Assembly: GCF_039555335.1 (NCBI RefSeq)
Contig: NC_092628.1
Location: 81,308,315 to 81,372,314 of the forward strand
Source: Amphiura filiformis
Taxonomy: Eukaryota; Echinodermata; Ophiuroidea; Amphilepidida; Amphiuridae
Direction: 5' to 3'
Length of the DNA: 64,000 bases
The translations under genes were made by a program, and so were the position numbers. Positions within the stretch are counted from its first letter, which is position 1, and each line of letters begins with the position of its first letter. The notes under the pieces were generated by a model. The model was not told the DNA's origin. It saw only the letters and a program-made list of their open reading frames with translations, and did no database searches. This document shows positions 1 to 8,712 of the stretch, piece by piece.

Positions 1-1236
1 TGTGTATAACCCTATGGGGCTCCCCCGACCCGGCTCCCCCGACCCGGCTGCTCCATTGACACATCTTTACATATTGAGGTCTAAATCTCAAAGTTGTTGT
101 CCAATTGACTTAGGAGTTTTTGTATTTGAAAAAGAACACAATTATCTACAAAATGACACCAAACTTTCTACAATAGGTATTACACTTTTAGAATAAACCT
201 AAGTTGAATTGAAATGTGACAAAAGCGTTTTCATGTTACGGCTGCTCCATTTTTGGGTGACCTATTTGTGACATGCGACCTTATACATTTCTTATAATAA
301 GATCATTTTTCAACTAATAATGGGTATTATAACGACAACATTTGCCGTTTTAATCCTTTAAATTTTGCAGAATTTTGCCTTGAAAATATTTGTTGCAATT
401 TGAGGAAAAATACGCCAAAAACATACAATTTAAAACTTTTCTTACAATTACAGTCACAAAATTCAAAGACTTATATGAGTCTAAGCATTCAAAATTGATG
501 CTATTAAAAAATAAAAAGTTTGCTCATAATTTTAATATTTTATGTTAATTCTCTTAAAGGAGTATTTCGTGATCCTAGCATCCTCTATTTATGTCATTTT
601 TTATTAGATATCCACGAAAAAAACCTATTCCCAAAATTTCAGTTGATTCTGATTTTGCGTTCGCGAGTTATGCGTTGTAATTTCGTTCTGGTGCACCAGA
701 ACGAAATTCAAATTTCACGATATCTTTGCTAAACGAATTAATCTGCAAGAAATATTTTGTACATAAACATTATGTAGCCAGAGGTTTCCAGTGATATAAA
801 AATCTCAACTTTTTTGAGAAAAGTGGGGGATGAGGCTGTGGATCACGAAATGCCCTTTTAATTGGTTATCATAGATTTTAGAAAGATCATAGTAAAAGAT
901 AGTATGACGAAAAATGCATATTTTGGTCCTCATTTAAAAAAAAATATTAAAATTTGACTTTTATTGCCAGTTAGAACTAACTAAAGGATTGGAATTTAGC
1001 TGCAAAAACATGATAGTATTTTTAATCCCAAAAAATAGTACTGAATTCTTCTATATAGAGCATTTCCAAAACGCCTCAAATTTCAGCTTAATTTAATTTG
1101 TCCATCGGAATAAATTCTATTCATTTTTGGGCCTAGAGAGTGATATAATATATGGCACTCATTGCCACCAAACATAATAGCAGTATAGCACTACAAACAT
1201 GTATTAAATACGTAAAAAAAATATAGGTAACAAATT
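1..1236. other. AT-rich non-coding sequence, no gene seen
   Basis: Apart from the palindrome at 679-708, only short A/T-rich stretches with no coding bias or recognisable element are seen. The first 52 bases contain a doubled CCCCCGACCCGGCT unit that may be the edge of a repeat lying outside the window. Confidence 0.6.
679..708. repeat. Perfect 30-bp palindrome
   Basis: The 15 bases AATTTCGTTCTGGTG are followed directly by their exact reverse complement, centred on TGCA. The flanks do not extend the symmetry. No gene is adjacent. Confidence 0.9.
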
Positions 1237-1420
1237 CGTAGTGAATTTGCTCTCAATGAGAGAAGACACAACTTATTTTGCTCTGAGTTTGCTGTCTTAT
1301 TTTGCTACTTATTTCAATTTTAACTTGCCGTAGTGAATTTGCTCTCAATGAGAGAAGACACAACTTATTTTGCTCTGAGTTTGCTGTCTTATTTTGCTAC
1401 TTATTTCAATTTTAACTTGC
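1237..1420 (+). repeat. Two-copy tandem repeat, period 92 bp
   Basis: The unit starting CGTAGTGAATTTGCTCTCAA and ending TTTAACTTGC occurs twice head to tail (1237-1328 and 1329-1420) with essentially no difference, so the duplication is recent. It sits directly upstream of the Penelope-like remnant. Confidence 0.9.
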
Positions 1421-1970
1421 CTTCAATTTTTGACTTGAATTTGTTTTTAAACTACAGCATGTAGTTCTTGTTGTTTGCTTTATATATTGTTGTCTGTCCC
1501 TGAAGAAGAGCAGTTTATCTGCTCGAAACGTCGGTTGTTTTTTGTCTGTTAAGTGTTTCACTGCTATGTACACAGTGATTTTCATCACTTCCAGTGTACT
1601 GTTTTCCTGACACTTTTGTGGGCTCTGGAATTGGCAATTTTTTGCCATCGCACTTTGCCTGTTTTGTGCCTACTCTGGATGTTTGGTTTAGCGTGTCTGT
1701 TTATATGCACAGTGATTTTCATCACTTGATTTTCATCACTTGTTCTAGTGCAGTTTTGTATTACCATTGATCCTCTTGTTGTTTTTGCAGGTTCAGCACT
1801 TACTTCTGTGGGCCTTGGAACTGGTAATTTTTGGCTATCGAACTTTGCCTACTTCTTCTGCCTACGTCTGATGTTTTTGTCCCCCTGCATACTGTCTAGT
1901 CTGTATTTTACTTGTTTCCCCACATCATGTTGGTGTACCTTGCTTTTTTTCTTTCCCATAGGTAACAACA
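1421..1970 (+). mobile_element. Probable Penelope-like element 3' end / pseudo-LTR remnant with hammerhead-like motif
   Basis: CTGAAGA (1500-1506) is followed by a hairpin (GAGCAG, TTTAT loop, CTGCTC; 1508-1524) and then GAAACGTC (1525-1532). This is the arrangement seen at 3' ends of Penelope-like elements, where a CTGANGA-stem-GAAA hammerhead core is known to occur. A segment beginning CACAGTGATTTTCATCACTT recurs (about 1570 and 1709) with a diverged downstream part (ATTTTTTGCCATCGCACTTT / ATTTTTGGCTATCGAACTTT), indicating an internal duplication. No reverse transcriptase or endonuclease frame remains here. Confidence 0.5.
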
Positions 1971-2127
1971 TTTAATTTTGTATTGGCTTAATTTCCATAT
2001 AGAGGGCGTGACACAGTCTCGTACACTAACCACACAATGTATTGTAATAGAGTATGGGAAAAGCTGACCAAGGATACGTTGGAGAGTTTGTTCAGGATAC
2101 ACTACCGTAAATTTCCCTCATGATAAC

Positions 2128-2430
2128 GGCTGGGCGCCGTGGCGTGCGTCTGTAATCCAGCTACTTGGAAGCCGGGGTTGGTGGATCGTTTGAGCTCGGG
2201 AGCCCTGTTGGTAGTTGCTCTATGGCGATCGGGCGTCCGCACTAAGCTCGGCATCGATATGGTTGGCTCGGCGGAGGCTAGGACAACCAGGTTGTCTAAG
2301 GAGGGACGAATCGGCCCAGGGCGGAAACGCAGCAGGCAAAAGTCCCCATGTGGAGCAGTAGTGGGATTGCGCTCGTGAATAGGTAGCTGCTAGCAGCCCG
2401 GACAATATAGCGGGACCCAATCCTTTTTTT
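2128..2430 (+). ncRNA. 7SL RNA gene (signal recognition particle RNA), complete
   Basis: A stretch of about 300 bases aligns by eye from end to end with metazoan SRP (7SL) RNA. The 5' end reads GGCTGGGCGCCGTGGCG, followed by the Alu-domain segments TGTAATCCAGCTACTTGG and GGATCGTTTGAGCTCGGGAG. The S domain then follows, with GCGATCGGGCGTCCGCACT, the helix-6 region with a GGAG loop, CCAGGTTGTCTAAGGAGG and the SRP54-binding helix 8 (GGCCCAGG, a GGAA tetraloop, AGCAGG). The 3' half of the Alu domain closes with GACAATATAGCGGGACCC. A T-run at about 2424-2430 is a typical RNA polymerase III terminator. Length matches the roughly 300-nt family norm. The RNA scaffolds the SRP that targets ribosomes to the ER. 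No poly-A tail or flanking duplication is seen, so a true gene is more likely than a retrocopy, but a pseudogene cannot be excluded without comparing all copies in the genome. Confidence 0.93.
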
Positions 2431-2749
2431 CTGTTTCACCCCAGATTTTTTTTCTTCCTCCTTTTTATAACCCCATTTATCCTTTGAAACTAAAATTTCT
2501 CTCCAGTTTTAATTTTCAATAGTTTTTGTTCACTTTTTTTCTCCACATTTTATTCAAGAAATAGCCCCCCCAAAAAAAATACTCGCATGGTAACAGGCAG
2601 GAAATTTTGCCTATTTGAACCTTTGCAGAGAATTTAGCTGCTAGAAGATGCCCGTAACGTAAGTGTGTGCCAAAAATTGTCCCCAGACATGCTAAAATCT
2701 TACTAACTAATGGCCTATGCTTGATGCATCTGATTAACAGTCCGAACAA

Positions 2750-3130
2750 AGTTCAGTCGTAATTTTCTCAAAACACCAAAAAATGTAGGTCTTTTGGGGA
2801 AAAAATGTATATCTTCAATATGAAAGGTCACAATTTTCAATTGATGGACGGCTTTTCATCCCAGCTACATACACGTTAAGTACATGTCATTAGATGTATA
2901 AAGTTTGCTTTGTCTTTGAGGACTGTTCAATATCAAAAATATTAAAAATATCAAATTTTAATAATTTGCCATAAAATTTGTATTATATCGCGAATTTCGA
3001 AAAATCAAAATTATTTGATATCAGAAGGACATTCCTCATATTCAGAATACAATTCGATATGTCTGATGTGCTTTCAGGTCCTACAACAAAAATACTGTGC
3101 AAACATTGCTATCCGATTCCTTAAACCCTT
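2750..3130 (+). repeat. Dispersed MITE fragment, same family as 13797-14390
   Basis: The run GGGGAAAAAATGTATATCTT ... GGCTTTTCATCCCAGCTACA ... AATTCGATATGTCTGATGTG recurs in the oligopeptidase intron at 14030-14360 with about the same spacing. This copy has only one terminal arm. Confidence 0.7.
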
Positions 3131-3175
3131 TTGTTGTAAAAACTTGATGAATAAAAGTACTACGTAAAGACCTTT

Positions 3176-3556
3176 TCCTGAAGGAAACCTTTTGATTTTC
3201 TAACCATGCATCATGTTTTTGAGACCTTTTTCTTTTTGAGACCTTTTTGAACCATTTAGCCTCACATATTGCATTGCAAACTATTAATATTGATCAAAAC
3301 AAAAGGTACATTAAGATATTCCAAATACTAGTAGCAATATAAAATCCCATTTAGTATAATATGTATTCCAAGTAAAACAGCATTGTCTGAAGGAAACCTT
3401 TTGATTTTTTAACCACGCATCATGTTTTTGAGAACTAGTAGCGACCAATCTTATTTAGTTAATAAATTAATATGCATTCCAAGTAAACATGGTTAAACAG
3501 AATATTTTCTGAAGGAAACCTTTCACTTTTCTAACCATGCATCATGTTTTAAGACT
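3176..3556 (+). repeat. Three dispersed direct copies of a 45-bp unit
   Basis: A unit reading GAAGGAAACCTTTTGATTTT, then CTAACCATGCATCATGTTTT, occurs near 3180, 3390 and 3510 with small differences. Each copy is followed by sequence starting GAGA or AAGA and by partly similar AT-rich spacers containing ATTCCAAGTAAA. Confidence 0.75.
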
Positions 3557-4026
3557 TGTACTCAAAAATATCTTTTCCTTTGGTGTCTTATTTTACCAAA
3601 TTTTACGGTAAATTACAGTATTTTACTGAAAATTACCCGGTAAAATACCAGGGGTTTATTTTACTTACCGATTTAGAACACTGCCTATATGGGAGGTAAT
3701 AAGAAAAATGAGGAAAAGTACATGTAGATAGCAACCAGCATATTAAATGTTCCCTTTCGGGTCCATTTTTGTGGGATTCCAGTTGGGGAAGAATCTGTGG
3801 AAGGATGTGACACACCGTGGTAGGGTGAGGGAATAATTTAGATTTCCTGGAAGAATAGACACCCCTGGGCAGGGGATGTTTTAATAGACTAAATACTGTG
3901 ACTTGTAATTCAAGATGTCCAATTAATGATGATGAAAAATGGATTCAACTATGTTAACTTTCATCTTTAAATACTGCTCCAACATATCTTTCCTCTACTC
4001 TCAGATTACCTTCATGCAATCTGTTT

Positions 4027-4475
4027 AGGGGCTGTGCAATAATTGTGTGTATCCACACGGTGGTAAATTCTCAAAATGGTCTGCCAAAAATCGCTTGCCC
4101 TCCCTCTTTGGTCGTGCCAAAATCTTTGCCCACCCTTTTTGACATGCCAAAAACCTTTTCCCCCCTTTTGATGTGCCAAAAATCTTTGCCCCCCTATACA
4201 TGTAAGATTTTGGGAATCAGAATTTAAAACCTTAAATTGTCTTTATCATAATAATGCTACCGCAGTGAGCAGGAAATTTTGCATATTTGAATGTGTTCCC
4301 AACGTTTTCCTACTTTTTAGGGCGTAATATAGAAATGGTACCCAAAATGTCTGTGCCAAAAATCACTTACCCCCTTTCGAACTGCCCAAAATTGCTTGAC
4401 CCCCACCCCTTTCAACCTGCAAAAAAATGCTTGCCCCCCCCCTTTTTGTGGCCTACCAAAATATCTTTGCCCCCC
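4027..4475 (+). mobile_element. PIF/Harbinger-type MITE copy (GGGGCTGTGCAATAATT family), degenerate
   Basis: It begins TTA-GGGGCTGTGCAATAATT, the terminal sequence of the complete copy at 43325-43755, and contains many GCCAAAAATCTTTGCCCCCC units typical of the interior read on the opposite strand. The right terminus is not clear. Confidence 0.65.
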
Positions 4476-4696
4476 ACTAGTATAATATTGCCACTATATT
4501 TTACTGTAAAATGTTGATACCCGGGGATCATACCATTGTACACAGAGATGTCATGTAAATTAGTTTTAATTTATATTATTGTACAAATCTGCATCACACA
4601 TTCCTATATTGTTTTAATTATGTTATGTACTTGCAGGGACTCCTTGGAAATCAGTGCTTTGTCATTGAAGTGGCTACCATGCCTAAAGAAATTTAA

Positions 4697-4912
4697 CCCC
4701 CTGAGTACTACCTGCCGATCTAACATTGCCTCTGATTGGTCAATTACATGATATCTTCACTTTAATCACCAATCAGAATGGAGCTTTGCAAATATATTCA
4801 CTCCAATTTTTTTGCATGGTGAAATTATTCTAACAATGTTGTTGATTTGGCCAATTGATAATGAAAATTTCTCTTTGACCAATCAGCAGGTAGTTGTCAT
4901 GGGGTCATGGGG
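4697..4912. mobile_element. piggyBac-like MITE with TTAA flanks
   Basis: A foldback with ends CCCCCTGAGTACTACCTGC and its imperfect reverse complement (GCAGGTAGTTGTCATGGGG) is flanked on both sides by TTAA (4693-4696, 4913-4916). That is the target-site duplication used by piggyBac elements. No coding capacity. Confidence 0.7.
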
Positions 4913-4966
4913 TTAAAATAAATTTATCAATTTACAGCTGGAAGTAGCATCCACAAGTTGTTCCAA

Positions 4967-5205
4967 TACCATAAAAATTCGATAATAAATATAGTTTGTT
5001 AAACTTTTTCATTTTTTCCTTTTAATTCACAAATATCTGTAACACAGATATTTCTGTAACACAAATATCTGTATTAAAACACAGATATTTGTAAATTTAA
5101 AGGAAAAAAATTATTGAAGTTTAACAAACTACCGTAAAAATTTGTTCCTGTCAGAACAACTCGTTAGTAGGCACATATGTTTATTATCAAATTTTTACTG
5201 TACAT
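4967..5205. repeat. Nested foldback (hairpin) element
   Basis: ATAGTTTGTTAAACTTTTTC near 4991 pairs with GAAGTTTAACAAACTA near 5116. Inside, repeated ACAAATATCTGT units pair with ACAGATATTTGT. Outside, AAAATTCGATAATAAA pairs with TTTATTATCAAATTTTT near 5180. Confidence 0.75.
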
Positions 5206-6840
5206 CACATGGACTGGAATTGACAGCGTCATCACCAGTCAATAACAATGTGCATAATAATAAAGGTAGGGATAAAATAACATTTTGATTTGTTAATACT
5301 CACAATAAAATTAAGCAAACACACAAAGACAAAATATTGACAACACAACAATAATAATATTGTTATTTTATTCATCTCGTCATCAAACATGAGATTGGTA
5401 CAATTGAATACGCTTAACTTAATACATTTTAAGAAAACTGGCATAAATTTAGTAATCTTTGCCCATCATAAAATAGAAAATCTGGTCAGGCCCTGTCTGA
5501 ATATTGACCCTTTGCACAGTTAGATCAAAATAATGTTCTACCCCACACACACCGACATCGCCTGGCTAATAATTACTTGGTATAGCAGAGATACTAAAAT
5601 AAATACCCGGGATCGATACACATGAATGTGCTATGCACGATTTTGATATTCAGACGAAAATCTTTGGATACCGGGGTAGAAAATGATGAATATCTTCCGT
5701 AAATGATTTCGTCTAAAGAAGCCAGATGTGGTTCCTTGCACTTGGATATATATGTTGAACAGATATGATAGTCGTTAGCTTGCACTTGAGAAAGAAGCTT
5801 GCGTCTTGAACTCAAAAACAGACAATAATTCTGATTTTATTTGTGCTGAACTATATATAGCGCAGTGTATAGGCCAATCGTGGAGGTAGTCTAAAAGCAG
5901 ATGACATATGGCGTACCATGTTTCCATGCACACAGCGAGGTCAGTCACCGAATAATTGTAGCTTATTGTTAGTAGCCTTAGTCAGATGTCCTTCGGCCCA
6001 TTATGCGTCTAAAAACTATTAAACAGGTCGGAACAAAATGGCCATGCGTGGTGGTGGATTCAACCTACCATGGCGATTTCTGCCATGAAGATATCGGGGC
6101 CATGACACTATGCCACAGTGCATGTTGTGTATGCCTTTCATACTGCTTTGCTTAAGCTTTCCGATGCGTTTTTGTTGCTAGGAAGTGCAAAGACAAAATT
6201 GCGCATGCATCCACAGGGAGAACCTTGTTTTATGAGCAAGATGGCAGTTCCATGCAAACAGCCAATTATGGCCAAGGTCTACATTGAAAAGAATATCAAT
6301 AAGCATAATTTTGGCTAAATTTGAATCAGTCCATCCTGATAGCTGTGGCTAAGAACTGACTCACTTTTGAGAAGGGAAAAATACTATGTTTTTCACACCT
6401 ATTTCGTACACAACTCTATGGAATTGTCATTTTGTGAAATGATAGTATGGTTCCTGTATAAATCCCAATTACTTGGTGGACATATAAATTGACTTTTAAA
6501 CCATTCCTTATAGCTTGCAACTTGAGGGGCACCTAGGGTGGATCAGTTGAAACCTTTCACAATCAGACAGCTTTAGGCCAGTGGTCGACAATGAGATATT
6601 CATACCAAGTTAAACTACATGTAATGTTTGATAATTATAAATGAGTCTATTGTTGTACAGTACAATTGCAGAAAATAGTGAAAGAGGTACCCAAATTTAC
6701 CAATATTTTTATTTTTTTGATAGGTAACAAACATAAATTTTGGTTTAAATTAAAATGACACAAAAACTTTTAACAACACAAACAAAAAGGGTGATGTTTT
6801 TGATCCAGTTTTATACAAATATCATCTGTTGAGTGCACCA
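5206..6840. other. Non-coding stretch, nothing recognised
   Basis: No exon-like, RNA-like or repeat structure could be supported. Open frames here are short and without family resemblance. A CAATAATAATATTGTTATT inverted stretch near 5348-5366 is low complexity. Confidence 0.5.
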
Positions 6841-7413
6841 TGTGATATGGTATGCCAAAAGGAGGCACTTCTGCGCGGTGGTCAATTTTGAGTTTTTAAC
6901 ATATGTGACTCCTCGCCACAACTGAGCCGGATGTCGCCAATCATCATTTTTGAGATATTCAACCAAAATATTCTGCTTGAAATTAGCTTTAAAATGATGT
7001 ATATCATGTCTATAGTACTTGACATTTAAGTAGTGAAAAATCAATAAAACAGTCAATAAATCCTTTCTTTCCTATTGTTTATTGTTAAGTTCGATGGAGC
7101 ATATCTCAATAGTGGCACTGGCGACATCCGGGCTCAGTTGTGGCGAGGAGTCACATATCATTAAAATACAGATAATTTCCTTTTCAACGCTGCTTTTTTA
7201 TTTGAAATCAGATATTCCTAAGTTATAGAATTACAAAGTTGGACTGTCCTGAAAGTCACAAATGAGATATCATCCTTTGAAATTCAATGTTTTGTGGCAA
7301 AAATGATCAAAGTTTACATCTTAAAGTGTCCAGAAATGCAAGTAGCATATGAAATGTCAGTCTCCTTTCATGATTGTGCCCAGAAGTGCCTCCTTTAGAC
7401 ATACCATGTCACA
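6841..7413. mobile_element. MITE of the TGTGACATGGTAT family, carrying a nested MITE
   Basis: The ends TGTGATATGGTATGCC...AGGAGGCACTTCTG and the reverse complement CAGAAGTGCCTCCT...ATACCATGTCACA form terminal inverted repeats of about 35 bp. The relative at 16219-16619 has matching ends. A second element occupies 6904-7155. Confidence 0.8.
6904..7155. mobile_element. Nested TA-target MITE (TGTGACTCCTCGCCACAACT ends)
   Basis: Terminal inverted repeats TGTGACTCCTCGCCACAACT...GGATGTCGCC pair with GGCGACATCC...AGTTGTGGCGAGGAGTCACA. TA lies on both sides (6902-6903, 7156-7157). It resembles the 53560-53815 element in having TGTGAC ends and an internal GGATGTCGC. Confidence 0.85.
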
Positions 7414-7565
7414 TGTGCCTTGCTTGAGGATGTAGCATATTAATCAAATGTAAAAACACTTCCAAAGGAAAAGTTTGATAATAATTTCAGGAATCAAATG
7501 CTGTCTCACATCAGCAAACCAAAAATAAAGTATACAGATAAAGCCAAACTATAAAAATGTTAATA

Positions 7566-7882
7566 CAGTCCAACCTCTCTTATCCGGACCTCTTTTATAT
7601 GGATCTCTCTGTTATTCGGCTGTGAAATTTTCACAGAAAAACATGTTTTTGATGATTTAACACCTTAATTCCATGCTCTGAAATTATGCTTAGAATGACA
7701 TCTATATTGCACAAAGCACTCTAAAGCCATCTTTTAGTGCTATTAGCACAATCTTTTGTTGTCACAATTTCAGTCCTTGGAACTTTCATTATACAGAATT
7801 ACATGTAATTCACTTATCCGCATTTTTCACTTATCCGGACAATGCTTGGTCCCATCATGGCCGGATAAAAGAGGTTGGACTG
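7566..7882. mobile_element. pogo/Tigger-type MITE with TA target duplication
   Basis: Ends CAGTCCAACCTCTCTTATCC and GGATAAAAGAGGTTGGACTG are inverted repeats flanked by TA. CAGT...CCTC...TATCCG ends are typical of Tigger-like elements. The body is non-coding. A second copy lies at about 23816-24145. Confidence 0.85.
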
Positions 7883-8167
7883 TACTGTGAAAATAACATA
7901 CATTACAGTATTTATATTATTAAATACTACGAAGCATGATATTTTCACAGTATTAAAATTTCACGTTTTGGAGAGAACTCATGTCTCTTTGACGTGAAAT
8001 TTCACGAAATAGCACATTACCCCAGAGGCCTATAGGAAGAAAAAATAATTTACATACAGGAAAATTTCACCAATTAACTGTGCACTTGTAAAATTCGTGA
8101 AATTTTCATGGGCACAAAAATTTCTTGCTTTACAGTTGTTCAAAGCATGAGATCAAAGCGGATGAGT

Positions 8168-8490
8168 AAGGGACACATTGGTGCAGCGGTACGGGCTCTG
8201 CGTTGTTAGTAATCGGTGGATTGTGAGTTCAAGTCCCGGCGGTGCCATTGTGTTGTGCTCTTGGGCAAGGCATTTTACCTTACTTACCTCTCTCTACCCA
8301 GGGGTGAAATAGGGAGCTGTTATGAATATTGTTCATTGACTGCTGCCCAAAGGTATGAGCACGCCTTGGGCATTGTATGGCAGCTGACATATTCTAACGA
8401 CAGCAGAATAAATGTAAAGTGCTTTGGTACATGTGCACATGTGAAATGCGCTGTATAAATACCAACATTTAGGCCTATTTGTTATTATTA
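8168..8490 (+). mobile_element. tRNA-derived SINE, full length
   Basis: The head carries an A box (TTGGTGCAGCGG, 8179-8190) and a B box (GAGTTCAAGTCCC, 8225-8237) at tRNA-like spacing, followed by a conserved body (TTGGGCAAGGCATTTTAC, AATGTAAAGTGCTTTG, GCGCTGTATAAATACC) and a TTATTATTA tail. Confidence 0.85.
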
Positions 8491-8712
8491 TGAGGATCCA
8501 GTGGGTGTGAGGATCTACAGGATCCCAAATGACCAACTGCTTTGGATATTTTTATGAGCCTAAGGTTATATGAAATTTTCCAAAAATCCTGAAAAAAATT
8601 CAATGTGATTTCTGAAACAAAATTGATGATAAATATACTGGTACATTTAAATCTAAAGTGACGTAACAATTATTTTTCCACAAAATAATACTGATGCTTT
8701 TAGAAGGCATGT

